Part shown: piece after piece, positions 1-10,083 of the stretch | How the letters are laid out: every line of letters begins with the position of its first letter | Position numbering within the stretch: the first letter of the stretch is position 1 | Assembly: GCF_901212495.1 (NCBI RefSeq) | Contig: NZ_CAAKNY010000017.1 | Coordinates: forward strand, 1-64,000 | Direction of reading: 5' to 3' | DNA from: Collinsella aerofaciens | Lineage (GTDB): Bacteria; Actinomycetota; Coriobacteriia; Coriobacteriales; Coriobacteriaceae | DNA length: 64,000 bases | Translations under genes and position numbers: made by a program | The notes under the pieces: model-generated | What the model was told of the DNA's origin: nothing | What the model saw: the letters and a program-made list of their open reading frames with translations, nothing else | The model's database searches: none

Positions 1-119
1 GCCCCTGCCCGTTAGCCCCAGAATCTTTCCGCAGGACGGAGGAAGCCCCCGCCGCACGAAGTGCGCAGCGGGGGCTTCCGACATGTCCGAGGACGATTGT
101 GGGGCTAACGGGCAGGGGC
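1..119. repeat. Nested long hairpin downstream of fucO
   Basis: Positions 1-20 and 100-119 are perfect 20-bp inverted repeats. Inside them, 41-52 pairs with 68-79, and the centre CGCAC-GAA-GTGCG (53-65) closes the hairpin. The intervening arms are only partly complementary. It lies just beyond the fucO stop on the minus strand, so it could end that transcript, but it is far longer than a usual intrinsic terminator and may continue left of the window. Confidence 0.7.
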
Positions 120-132
120 CCGCCGAACCAAG

Positions 133-1299
133 TTAGGCAGCCGGGCAGATCTTCTTGAAGAGCTCGATGACGTCGTCGAGCGTCGCCTCGCGCGGGTTAC
201 CCGGGAAGCAGGCGTCGGCCATGGCGTCCTTGGCCAGGACCTCGATCTCGTCGGCCTTCATGGCCTCGCAGACGTGCGGGATGTTCACGTCGGCGGAGAG
301 CTGCTTGACGGCGGCGATGGCGGCGTCGGCGGCCTCGTCGGTGCTCATGCCCGTGGTGTCAACGCCCATGGCGACGGCGACCTTGGCCAGGCGCTCGGTG
401 CAAACCGGCTTGTTGAACTCCATGGCGATCGGCAGCAGCATGGCGCAAGCGACGCCGTGCGGGGTGTCGTAGTGAGCAGACAGGGTGTGAGCCATGGCGT
501 GGTCGATGCCCAGGCCAACGTTGGAGAAGCCCATGCCGGCGACATACTGACCAAGGGCCATGCCCTCACGGCCGGAGCCGGGCTTGCCGGACTTGGCCTC
601 GGCGACGGAGTCGCGCAGGTTCTCGCTGATCAGCTTGATGGCCTCAAAGTGGAACATGTCGGAGAGCTCCCAGGCGCCCTTGGTGGTGTAGCCTTCGATG
701 GCGTGGGTCAGGGCGTCCATGCCGGTAGCGGCGGTGAGGCCGGCAGGCATAGAAGCCATCATGTCGGGGTCGACGACGGCGACCTCGGGGGCGTCGTTGG
801 TGTCGACGCACACGAACTTGCGGACCTTCTCGGGGTCGGTGATGACGTAGTTGATGGTCACCTCGGCGGCGGTACCGGCGGTCGTCGGCACGGCGATGGT
901 GAACACGGCGTGGTTCTTGGTGGGAGCAACGCCCTCGAGGCTACGGACATCGGCAAACTCGGGGTTGTTGATGATGATGCCGATAGCCTTGGCAGTGTCC
1001 ATAGAGGAGCCGCCACCGATGGCCACGATAGCGTCAGCCTCGGCGGCCTTGAAGGCCTCGACGCCGTCCTTGACGTTCTGGATGGTGGGGTTGGGCTTGA
1101 TCTCGGAGTAGAGACTCCAAGCGATGCCGGCGGCGTCGAGCTCGTCGGTCACCTTAGCGGTAACGCCAAACTTGACCAGATCGGGATCGGAGCAGACGAA
1201 GATCTTCTTGTAGCCGCGACGCTGGAGCTCGCCGGGAATTTCCTTGATGGCGCCGGAGCCATGGTAAGAAATAGTGTTGAGAACGAAACGATTAGCCAT
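133..1299 (-). CDS. fucO: Iron-containing alcohol dehydrogenase, lactaldehyde reductase type
   Basis: 388 aa, close to the usual 382-383 aa of FucO, the NADH-dependent enzyme that reduces L-lactaldehyde to 1,2-propanediol at the end of anaerobic fucose or rhamnose breakdown. The nucleotide-binding GGGSSMDTAK lies at residues 95-104. The expected iron ligands are visible: D195 and H199 in GMDALTHA, H267 in GIDHAMAH and H281 in DTPHG. I chose the ATG at 1299 because GGGAGG precedes it; an upstream in-frame ATG at 1341 lacks a site and adds residues foreign to the family. No other fucose genes are adjacent, so the physiological aldehyde is inferred. Confidence 0.9.
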   Translation of the reverse strand: MANRFVLNTISYHGSGAIKEIPGELQRRGYKKIFVCSDPDLVKFGVTAKVTDELDAAGIAWSLYSEIKPNPTIQNVKDGVEAFKAAEADAIVAIGGGSSMDTAKAIGIIINNPEFADVRSLEGVAPTKNHAVFTIAVPTTAGTAAEVTINYVITDPEKVRKFVCVDTNDAPEVAVVDPDMMASMPAGLTAATGMDALTHAIEGYTTKGAWELSDMFHFEAIKLISENLRDSVAEAKSGKPGSGREGMALGQYVAGMGFSNVGLGIDHAMAHTLSAHYDTPHGVACAMLLPIAMEFNKPVCTERLAKVAVAMGVDTTGMSTDEAADAAIAAVKQLSADVNIPHVCEAMKADEIEVLAKDAMADACFPGNPREATLDDVIELFKKICPAA

Positions 1300-1397
1300 T
1301 GATAGCCTCCCATCGTGTGCGGGGCACCCATTACGCCCCACGCTATGAGTCCCATACTAACGCTTTTGAAACAAAAATCACGTGAGAACGTCAAAAT

Positions 1398-1412
1398 TGT
1401 TAAAGCGTTTCA
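1398..1412. promoter_or_regulatory. Possible LacI/CcpA-type operator upstream of fucO
   Basis: TGTTAAAGCGTTTCA resembles cre/LacI-family operators (TG-AAA-CG-TTT-CA pattern). A related half-site TAACGCTTTT lies at 1357-1366 in opposite orientation. Both lie 60-110 bp upstream of the fucO start. It is a single-sequence match only. Confidence 0.3.
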
Positions 1413-1432
1413 ACAGAAGATGAAAAATACAG

Positions 1433-1457
1433 CGGCAAAGGGACAACCCCTTTGCCG
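1433..1457 (-). terminator. Intrinsic terminator of the DUF1275 gene
   Basis: CGGCAAAGG and CCTTTGCCG form a 9-bp stem just past the stop of the minus-strand gene at 1465. On that strand the stem is followed by a short T-rich stretch. Confidence 0.6.
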
Positions 1458-1464
1458 CGTTCGG

Positions 1465-2181
1465 TTACCTTCGACAGCCCTCTTTCCAAGCCTCGGCCGC
1501 AACCTTCCAGCGAAAACGCAAGTCGCGCTCGCGGTCGATGAACATGATGGCAAACGCGATAAACAGCAGCACGCTCGCCACGACGATGGCGTGCAGGCCC
1601 ATGTGCTCAATACACCAGTTGCCCAGCACGGCGCCAAACACAAAGGTAAAAATCACGCCAAAGTACAGCAGGCCGTTTTCCAAAAAGCCGCGCTTGTGGG
1701 TGATGATGTAATCGTCCACGTTTTGCAGCGCGTTGCGCAAGTTGCCGATGCACATGGTCGTAGCGATGCCGTGACCGTGGATCTTGCGGAAGCTCTCGAC
1801 TTGCATGCCGCAGGCAAACGAAGTGAGGCAGTTGGCGAGCAGGTTGAAATCGCCGCCCGGGATAAAGCTCACGCCCAGCAAGATAACGGCTTCAAAAAAC
1901 ACCGTCACCTGGCGCCAGTGAATCACACTGCCAAACCGCTCGTGCACCAGGTCGGCAAGCATAATGCCCACGGCAAACGACACCACGGGGAAGAAATAGC
2001 GTCCCGCCAGCGCCCAGTTGCCCTCCGAGATGCTCACGCCCACAAGCAGGATGTTGCCCGTCTGCGCGTTGGCAAAAACATGGTCGCGGCCGATGTAGGA
2101 ATACACATCCATAAAGCCACCGGCGAGCGCCAAGATGATGCCCAGCTCAAGAGACTCCGATATCTGTTTGGCACGCTGCAT
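1465..2181 (-). CDS. DUF1275 (YoaK-type) integral membrane protein
   Basis: 238 aa with about six hydrophobic segments. It begins near ALAGGFMDVYSYIG and carries ANAQTGNILLVG, the conserved opening of DUF1275 proteins. The family is widespread and its function unknown; a small-molecule transport role is sometimes suggested. The ATG at 2181 has AAGGAGG about 10 bases upstream. The open frame extends to 2922, but that part overlaps the opposite-strand radical SAM gene and looks non-coding. The start is divergent from that gene, so 2182-2448 should hold two promoters. Localisation to the cytoplasmic membrane follows from the hydrophobic profile. Confidence 0.85.
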   Translation of the reverse strand: MQRAKQISESLELGIILALAGGFMDVYSYIGRDHVFANAQTGNILLVGVSISEGNWALAGRYFFPVVSFAVGIMLADLVHERFGSVIHWRQVTVFFEAVILLGVSFIPGGDFNLLANCLTSFACGMQVESFRKIHGHGIATTMCIGNLRNALQNVDDYIITHKRGFLENGLLYFGVIFTFVFGAVLGNWCIEHMGLHAIVVASVLLFIAFAIMFIDRERDLRFRWKVAAEAWKEGCRR

Positions 2182-2448
2182 CGTCGTGCATCCTCCTTGT
2201 TGGCGACTCTCTCGTGCGTTGGCGGAGACATAGCCGCCGTTCATACTGTAACCCATTGACAACATGGCGCGCACGCGAGACGGGTCCCCCAACGCGCAGA
2301 TACACAGTCTGGAAACAAACGGCGGGCGCGGCACCGCGTCCGCATCGACGTGCCGATCCGCCAGCTCGTGTACTCCACCAGTCTTTTTAGCCCCGTCCCA
2401 AAAAGACTGGTTACAATTACGAGCAGCATACTGACAACGGGAGGAATC

Positions 2449-4584
2449 GTGGCAAAAAAGCCCCAGGACGCTCAGAACAACCAGCACGGCAAGCATGCCC
2501 AGCGCGGCCAGCAGCAAAAGCGTGGCGGCAAGGCCCAGGGCTCGCGCCCCGCGCATACCCCGGCAGCGCCTGTCCGCCCCTGGCGCCCGGGCCGCGACAA
2601 GTTCCTCCCCGTCAGCCGCGCCGACATGGATGCACGCGGCTGGGACCAGTGCGACTTTGTCTACATCTGTGGCGACGCCTATGTGGACCACCCCAGTTTT
2701 GGCATGGCAATCATCAGCCGCGTCCTCGACGCGCACGGCTACAAGGTGGGTATCATCTGCCAACCCGACTGGACCGACCCCGCCAGTATCACCGTGCTTG
2801 GCAAGCCGCGCCTGGGCTTTCTCGTCAGCGCCGGCAACATGGACTCCATGGTCAACCACTATTCGGTGAACAAGCACCGCCGCCACACCGACGCCTACAC
2901 CCCCGGTGGCGAGGAGGGGCACCGCCCCAATCGAGCCGTCACGGTCTACGGCAACCTCATCCGTCAGACGTTCAAGGACGCTCCCATCATTATCGGCGGC
3001 ATCGAGGCGAGCCTACGCCGTCTGGCCCACTACGACTACTGGCAGGACAAGCTCAAGCGCTCGGTGTTGCTCGACTCGGGCGCCAACATCCTCATCTACG
3101 GCATGGGCGAGCACGCGATTGTCGAGATCGCCGACGCGCTCGACGCGGGACTGCCCGTCGATCAGATCACCTATATCAACGGCACCGTCTACCGCACCAG
3201 CTCACTCGACGAGGTCTACGACTACGACCTGCTGCCCAGCTGGGACGACCTTGCCGCCGACAAGCTCAACTACGCGCGCAGCTTTAACGTGCAGCAGCAG
3301 AACATGGACCCCATCACCGGACACCGCCTGGTAGAGCCCTACCCCAACGGCGTCTATGTGGTGCAGAACCCGCCGTCGGCGACGCTCACCACCGACGAGA
3401 TGGACGAGGTGGCAGAACTCCCCTACGCACGCGATTGGCATCCCGACTACGATGCCGCAGGCGGCGTGCCGGCCTTTGCCGAGATCAAGTTTTCGATCAG
3501 CTCCAACCGCGGGTGCTTTGGCGAGTGCTCGTTTTGCGCCCTCACCTTCCACCAGGGCCGCGTGCTGCAGATGCGCAGCCACGATTCGATCATGCGCGAG
3601 GCCGAGCTGCTCACGCACGATCCCGAGTTTAAGGGCTACATCAACGACGTGGGCGGACCGACGGCAAACTTTAGCCGCCCTGCCTGCGACAAACAGCTCA
3701 AGCACGGCGTGTGCAAGAACAAGCGCTGCCTGTGGCCGAGTGTGTGCAAGAACATGGTGGTCGACGAGAGCGGCTACACGCAGTTGCTGCGCGACCTGCG
3801 CCAGCTGCCGGGCGTCAAGAAGGTCTTTGTCCGCAGCGGCATCCGCTTTGACTACACCATGGCCGACGCCTCGGACGAGTTTTTGCGCGAGCTGCTGGAG
3901 CACCATGTCTCGGGCCAGCTGCGCGTAGCGCCCGAGCACGTGAGCGACGCGGTGCTGTCCGTGATGGGCAAGCCGAGCCGCGCCGTCTACGACGCGTTCT
4001 GCCGTAAATTTGAACGCCTGAACCGCGAATACGGACTCAAGCAGTACGTGGTGCCGTATCTGATCTCGAGCCATCCCGGTTCAACGATGAAGGAAGCTGT
4101 GGACCTTGCCGAGGCCGTGCGCGACATGGGCTACATGCCCGAGCAGGTGCAGGACTTCTACCCCACCCCGTCCACCATGTCGACCTGCATGTACTACACC
4201 GGCGTGGACCCACGCACCATGCAGCCGATCTACGTGGCGCGCGACCCGCACGAAAAGGCCATGCAGCGCGCGCTCATCCAATATCGCAAGCCCGAGAACT
4301 ATAAGCTCGTGCGCGAGGCACTGGAAAAGGCCGGCCGTCGCGACCTGATTGGCTACACCAAGCATTGCCTGATCCGTCCCGTGCCGCCGCGCCCGGGCGA
4401 GACGTCTGCCGGCGGTGGGCATGGCACCGGCAAGAAGGGCGGCAAACCGCATGGCGGCGGCGCTGGCAAGGGGCCCAAGGGCAGCAAGGGCCACGGCGGC
4501 ATGTCGCGCGCACAGAACACCGCAGGCCGCAATCGCGCGGCCCAGGGACGACAGGGCGCCAACGGAGGCGGCAGACGCAACTAG
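2449..4584 (+). CDS. YgiQ-type radical SAM protein (UPF0313)
   Basis: 711 aa. It has the layout of YgiQ: an N-terminal region with FLPVSRADMDARGWDQCDFVYICGDAYVDHPSFG, then a radical SAM core with RGCFGECSFCA, the CxxxCxxC that holds the 4Fe-4S cluster near residue 350. The substrate is unknown for the family. The C-terminal 80 residues are rich in Gly, Lys and His and could bind nucleic acid, but this is inference. I chose GTG at 2449 because GGGAGG lies five bases upstream and the product then starts VAKKPQ; an ATG at 2350 gives an unrelated leader. The basic Lys/Gln-rich N-terminus (residues 1-40) is low complexity. Confidence 0.9.
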   Translation: MAKKPQDAQNNQHGKHAQRGQQQKRGGKAQGSRPAHTPAAPVRPWRPGRDKFLPVSRADMDARGWDQCDFVYICGDAYVDHPSFGMAIISRVLDAHGYKVGIICQPDWTDPASITVLGKPRLGFLVSAGNMDSMVNHYSVNKHRRHTDAYTPGGEEGHRPNRAVTVYGNLIRQTFKDAPIIIGGIEASLRRLAHYDYWQDKLKRSVLLDSGANILIYGMGEHAIVEIADALDAGLPVDQITYINGTVYRTSSLDEVYDYDLLPSWDDLAADKLNYARSFNVQQQNMDPITGHRLVEPYPNGVYVVQNPPSATLTTDEMDEVAELPYARDWHPDYDAAGGVPAFAEIKFSISSNRGCFGECSFCALTFHQGRVLQMRSHDSIMREAELLTHDPEFKGYINDVGGPTANFSRPACDKQLKHGVCKNKRCLWPSVCKNMVVDESGYTQLLRDLRQLPGVKKVFVRSGIRFDYTMADASDEFLRELLEHHVSGQLRVAPEHVSDAVLSVMGKPSRAVYDAFCRKFERLNREYGLKQYVVPYLISSHPGSTMKEAVDLAEAVRDMGYMPEQVQDFYPTPSTMSTCMYYTGVDPRTMQPIYVARDPHEKAMQRALIQYRKPENYKLVREALEKAGRRDLIGYTKHCLIRPVPPRPGETSAGGGHGTGKKGGKPHGGGAGKGPKGSKGHGGMSRAQNTAGRNRAAQGRQGANGGGRRN

Positions 4585-4613
4585 CGCGGCGAGGCGGCAT
4601 GCCGCCGTTGGCG

Positions 4614-4621
4614 ACACGACA
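4614..4621. repeat. Left target-site duplication of the IS (ACACGACA)
   Basis: ACACGACA at 4614-4621 abuts the left inverted repeat and is repeated exactly at 5978-5985 after the right one. An 8-bp duplication suits the IS256/IS1249 group. Confidence 0.85.
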
Positions 4622-4670
4622 GGCTTATAGGACAAAATGTGTGTCCCGATAGAACATCCGTTTCCATCCA

Positions 4671-5791
4671 TTAATCCAGCCAGAACGGGTACGGGTCCCT
4701 GTGGTGGAGGTCCTCCCACACGGCCCTGTCGCCCCACTCCGGCCCTCCGTCCTCGCGCGACGGCGAGGCGGAGTAGACGCTGAACAGGAAGTCGATGTCC
4801 GCGTCGGTCGGCATCGTGGCGAGCTTCTCGCGCGCCGTCCTCGCGTCCCCCGAATGAGCGTGGCACCACCAGAACACCGCCTTAACGCGCTTGACGGACG
4901 TCAGCCCCCGGTGGTTGCGCAGGACGGCCCCCGGCTGCGAGTTCACCCCTCCCTCGATCATGTTGTTGGTCGACGGCAGCGGGCCGGCCTTGGCAAGGGC
5001 GGGGTCGAGGTAGGTGAACAGCGTCCCCGCCGACACCAGCGACGACAGCGACGAGCGCGCCCGCCTCAGCCTCTCGTGGGTGTAGACCCTCCTGCCATCC
5101 ACCACGGTCCTGTCCTCCAGGAAGTCGGCCCAGAACCCGCACCAGTCGAGGTAGCGCTCGACCCAGAGCTCCGCCTGGTGCAGCGCCTCGATGCCCATGA
5201 GGTCGCGCGCGATGAGGTAGAGCTCGCGCCCCGCCTGCAGCTTCGGCCGCGTCGTCGTGTAGCGCCTGACCTGCGAGAAGGCGTGGAAGGCGCACCTCTG
5301 GACCCTGGTGCGCGGCCAGGTCTCGCGCACGGCCCTGGCGAACCCGCTCCCGCCGTCGGTGACGACCACCTCGGGCGCCGGGATCGGCGCCATGAGGGCC
5401 GACCACGCCCTCGAGTTCTCCGACCTTGCCATGTACCAGGAGACCACCCTCTCGCCGCCGCAGCATATGAGCACGACGAGGTCGCGCGCGACCCAGATCC
5501 CGTCGACGTAGAGCACGCGGTGGAGCTCGCCGTCGGGGACGGGCATGGGCCAGACCCCCCCCAGAACTCGGCCGTCCTGCGCCTGAAGGACCGCCCGCCG
5601 CCCGGCATCGCGGCCTGCGAGCCCTTCGAGAGGAGCCACCCGAGGAACTCCTCGAGCCTCGCCGCCGTGTCGTCGTACCTCAGCGTCGTCGACGCGCCGC
5701 AGGCCGTGCACCTCCACCGCTGGGACCCCGATGAGGTCCTGCCGTTGCGCTTGGTCCGACCGCCGCAGTAGGGGCAATAAACGACCTTCAT
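4671..5791 (-). CDS. IS1249-type transposase, two frames joined by a -1 shift at a G8 run
   Basis: Reading starts at the ATG at 5791 (MKVVYCPYCGG) with a zinc-ribbon of two CxxC pairs. After about 75 codons this frame loses similarity at GAATTC-like EFWGG, where eight G occur (plus-strand C8 at about 5555-5562). The -1 frame then continues from VWPMPVPDGE to the stop at 4671. The second part holds the DDE residues: YVDGIWV, VTDGGSGFARA and STNNMIEGGVNS. A -1 slip on G8 would make one protein of about 370 aa. This may be programmed slippage, as in some IS, or a true inactivating deletion of one G; sequence alone cannot decide. Confidence 0.8.
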
Positions 5792-5920
5792 GGACACCTC
5801 TTCCGAAAGGGTATTTAAGGGTTCCGGAAAAGGGTATCTACCAGCGGGAACGATAGGCAACCGGACACACATTCTGTCCGAGCGGTTAAAAGCGGGCACG
5901 GAATTTAAACGGCTAAAAAA

Positions 5921-5947
5921 GGGGCATCGACCTGCGCCGATGCCCCT
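5921..5947. terminator. Hairpin inside the IS, upstream of the transposase
   Basis: AGGGGCATCG and CGATGCCCCT pair around CCTGCGC. The position, between the IS end and the transposase start, suits protection from outside transcription. Confidence 0.6.
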
Positions 5948-5977
5948 AAAGCAGACACACATTTTGTCCTATAAGCC

Positions 5978-5985
5978 ACACGACA
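5978..5985. repeat. Right target-site duplication of the IS (ACACGACA)
   Basis: Exact copy of 4614-4621, directly next to the right inverted repeat. Confidence 0.85.
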
Positions 5986-6002
5986 CGCCCCACCAATAAA
6001 AT

Positions 6003-6045
6003 GCCGCTCGCCGGGGCGTCGCAGAACGATTCCCCGACGAGCGGC
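6003..6045 (-). terminator. Terminator-like hairpin after the beta-glucoside PTS gene
   Basis: GCCGCTCG (6003-6010) pairs with CGAGCGGC (6038-6045), with a further GGGG/CCCC pairing inside. It lies about 30 bp beyond the stop of the minus-strand PTS gene. Confidence 0.55.
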
Positions 6046-6074
6046 CGATTAATATTGTCTATCTCAAAACGTCG

Positions 6075-7445
6075 TTACTTTTTGTCGAAACGACCATAGA
6101 GCGCAAACGAGAGCGCCGCAGAGATAACCCAAGTCAAAGCGATGCAGACGACAATCATGATCAAGTTCATGGGATTGCCGCTTGGATCGGCATAAACGGG
6201 CAACGAAGTAATGCCGGGCATAACAAAGCCGAAGCACTTTGCGCCGAGAACAACGGTAAGCGCACCGCCAATGCCATCCGCGATCATCGCAGCGATAAGC
6301 GGAGTCCTGTTAGGAACCTGAACGGTAAACAAGGCGGGCTCGGAAATTCCCATAAATGCTGAGAAGGCGCACGTCATTGCAGCGGACTTGAGCTTTTCGT
6401 CGGTCATGCGCAGGGCTGCACCAAAAGACGCACCGCTTTCGGCGAGGTTATGGCAGAAAGAGATCGGGAGCAGATAGTCATACCCAAGCGTTGCAATATT
6501 GGAAATCTGGATAGGGCTCGTTGACTGATGCATGCCGAAGAGCACGATAAGCGGCATAAAGAAGCCCAGCAGAAAACCGGCAACGGGGCCTAACGTCGAG
6601 AATAGCCAAACGATACCGTTGGCAAGACCAAGACCGCACCAGGCACCAATCGGAGCGAGCACAAACAGGTTGACGGGAATCACGATAGCAAGGGAGAGCG
6701 CCGGAACGACAACGAGCTTAAAAAGATCCGGCACGACTTTGTCGATCGCGCGATATACAAAAGACAAGCCAATGACGCCAAAGATAACCGGGAACACGGA
6801 ATCGGTGTAGCTAAAAATCGGCACCGCAAAACCGAACAGCGCAAGAGGCGTCTCGCCCGTACCGACAGCGTTGACAATGGTCGGGTACATCAGCGATCCG
6901 GCAACACAAAGCGCAAGCGAACGGTTGACTCGGAACTTATCAGCTGTAGACATTGCCAGCAAAAACGGCAAGAAGTAGAACGGGATATCCGAAATCATAT
7001 TGAATATCGCAAAGTCGCCGGCACCCGTGTCGATTCCAAAAGCCGCGATAGCAGCCAGGATTCCCTTTACGATGCCTCCCGCCACCAGTGCGGGAATAAT
7101 AGCGGAGAAGATGCCGGTGATGATATCGAATACGCGAGCCGAACCTTTTTGGAGCTCAGGCTGCTCGGCGTCGGCGGAGACCTCGCCACCCATCCTGTCG
7201 CCTAGCATGGGCTCCAATTCGTCATATACCGACCCCACGCTGGCGCCGATGATAACCTGCCACTGCCCGTCTTTAACCTGCGCGCCCAAGGCGCCGTCAA
7301 GCGTCTTAAGGGCCTCCAGGTCTGCCTTGCTATCGTCCTTCAGGTTGAATCTGAGCCTTGTAATGCAGTGCGTTGCCATAACAACGTTATCGGCGCCGCC
7401 CACGAGCTCGAGGACACGAGCGGCCAGTTCCTTCTTGTCTGCCAC
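6075..7445 (-). CDS. PTS beta-glucoside-type EIIBC permease
   Basis: 456 aa. The N-terminal EIIB domain holds the phosphorylated cysteine C27 in THCITRLRF. The rest is an EIIC channel of about ten membrane segments with the ISEPALF motif. No IIA domain follows, so phosphate must come from a separate EIIA, perhaps the Crr-like protein at 15797. I chose GTG at 7445 (ADKKELAARVLELVGG) because AGGAG lies eight bases upstream; a GTG three codons earlier sits on top of that site. The gene is 11 bp downstream of the 6-phospho-beta-glucosidase gene and surely co-transcribed with it. It imports and phosphorylates a beta-glucoside; the exact sugar is not readable. Confidence 0.9.
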   Translation of the reverse strand: MADKKELAARVLELVGGADNVVMATHCITRLRFNLKDDSKADLEALKTLDGALGAQVKDGQWQVIIGASVGSVYDELEPMLGDRMGGEVSADAEQPELQKGSARVFDIITGIFSAIIPALVAGGIVKGILAAIAAFGIDTGAGDFAIFNMISDIPFYFLPFLLAMSTADKFRVNRSLALCVAGSLMYPTIVNAVGTGETPLALFGFAVPIFSYTDSVFPVIFGVIGLSFVYRAIDKVVPDLFKLVVVPALSLAIVIPVNLFVLAPIGAWCGLGLANGIVWLFSTLGPVAGFLLGFFMPLIVLFGMHQSTSPIQISNIATLGYDYLLPISFCHNLAESGASFGAALRMTDEKLKSAAMTCAFSAFMGISEPALFTVQVPNRTPLIAAMIADGIGGALTVVLGAKCFGFVMPGITSLPVYADPSGNPMNLIMIVVCIALTWVISAALSFALYGRFDKK

Positions 7446-7456
7446 AACAATCACTC

Positions 7457-9076
<1,620 letters not shown>

Positions 9077-9088
9077 CTGGAGCACCCC

Positions 9089-10081
9089 ATGGATTCGAAT
9101 CTCAAACAGCTGCTCTATACGCATACCGAGACCGAAGAGTGGCATCGCACACATCCGGGAGAGCTCAGCCCGCGATATAACAGGGTGGAAACCACAACCA
9201 TTAACGGCGAAGAGGTCTATCTGTTTGATTGGAAAGAAACTCTCGACGAAAACCCCGTGGGCCTTATCAAGGAGTCGCGCTTTACCGATATTCCTCCCCA
9301 TATCAATCGGGATATGGAGCTTAACTACGTGTACGACGGCGTCTGCACGTTTATCGTCAACGGACGGCGACTACTCCTTAAAAAGGGCGACGTGCTCATT
9401 TGCAACACCGGCGTAGTCAGAAGTGTTCCATACGTTAAGGGCGAGCATGATATCGTCATCTCAATCGTCTTCAAAAAAGAAATGTTCGATTCGTTGTTCC
9501 TGAGCCAGCTACCCGGCGCGTCACCATTAACGAATCTTCTATTTGATTTTGTGTCCAAAAATCGCGAGGCCCGAAAATATCTCATTCTTCCAGAGGAATA
9601 CGCCCGACATGCGCGACGCCTCATCGAGATGCTCTTTATCGAATATCACTTTAAAGATGCCTATTCCAATGAACTCATGAGGCACCTCGCCGTCAGCCTA
9701 TTCCTTGTTCTCATTCGAGGACTGTACCGACGCTCCGCAACTGATAACCAGGCGATCATGTCGGACGAACGCATCGTGTCGATTCTGAATCATATTGAGC
9801 GAAGCTACGGCGACTGCACACTCGAAAGCATTGCGAGCGATACGGGTTATAGCACCAGCTATCTCAGCAGCTTGATCAAGCAAAAAACCGGCAAAACGTT
9901 TTCGCAAATCAAGCTCAACCAGCAGCTCACAGAGGCGGCATATCTTCTCAATAACACCGAGCGCAGCGTGCAGTATGTAGCCCGAAAAGTCGGCATCTCC
10001 AACATGTCATTCTTTTACTCAAAATTCAAAGAAGCATTCGGCGAAACGCCAGGTGCGTTCAGGACGCATCGGTCTAGTTAA
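9089..10081 (+). CDS. AraC-family transcriptional regulator with N-terminal cupin
   Basis: 330 aa. Residues about 50-120 look like a cupin-type sugar-sensing domain (HINRDMELNYVYDG... LLLKKGDVLICN). The last 100 residues carry two helix-turn-helix motifs typical of AraC (LESIASDTGYSTSYLSSLIKQ and VQYVARKVGISNMSFFYSKF). It is divergent from the beta-glucoside operon and is its likely regulator. The stop at 10081 is two bases from the stop of the convergent CPBP gene. The shared 21-bp-spaced repeats suggest it also controls the alpha-glucoside operon; this is inference. Confidence 0.9.
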   Translation: MDSNLKQLLYTHTETEEWHRTHPGELSPRYNRVETTTINGEEVYLFDWKETLDENPVGLIKESRFTDIPPHINRDMELNYVYDGVCTFIVNGRRLLLKKGDVLICNTGVVRSVPYVKGEHDIVISIVFKKEMFDSLFLSQLPGASPLTNLLFDFVSKNREARKYLILPEEYARHARRLIEMLFIEYHFKDAYSNELMRHLAVSLFLVLIRGLYRRSATDNQAIMSDERIVSILNHIERSYGDCTLESIASDTGYSTSYLSSLIKQKTGKTFSQIKLNQQLTEAAYLLNNTERSVQYVARKVGISNMSFFYSKFKEAFGETPGAFRTHRSS

Positions 10082-10083
10082 AG

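Larger units (their letters stand above)
4622..5977 (-). mobile_element. IS1249-type (IS256 group) insertion sequence, 1356 bp
   Basis: Perfect 24-bp terminal inverted repeats lie at 4622-4645 and 5954-5977 (GGCTTATAGGACAAAATGTG... on the left). Both are flanked by the 8-bp repeat ACACGACA, so the insertion is structurally complete and its target-site duplication is undecayed. A second copy of the end motif (CGGACACACATTCTGTCCG) sits inside at about 5863-5881. A strong hairpin at 5921-5947 near the transposase 5' end could block read-in transcription. The element landed downstream of the radical SAM gene without breaking a gene. Confidence 0.9.

Noticed and set aside
2182..2922. N-terminal extension of the DUF1275 protein
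   Set aside because: The open frame overlaps the radical SAM gene on the other strand, has no family similarity, and a good ribosome site fits the start at 2181.
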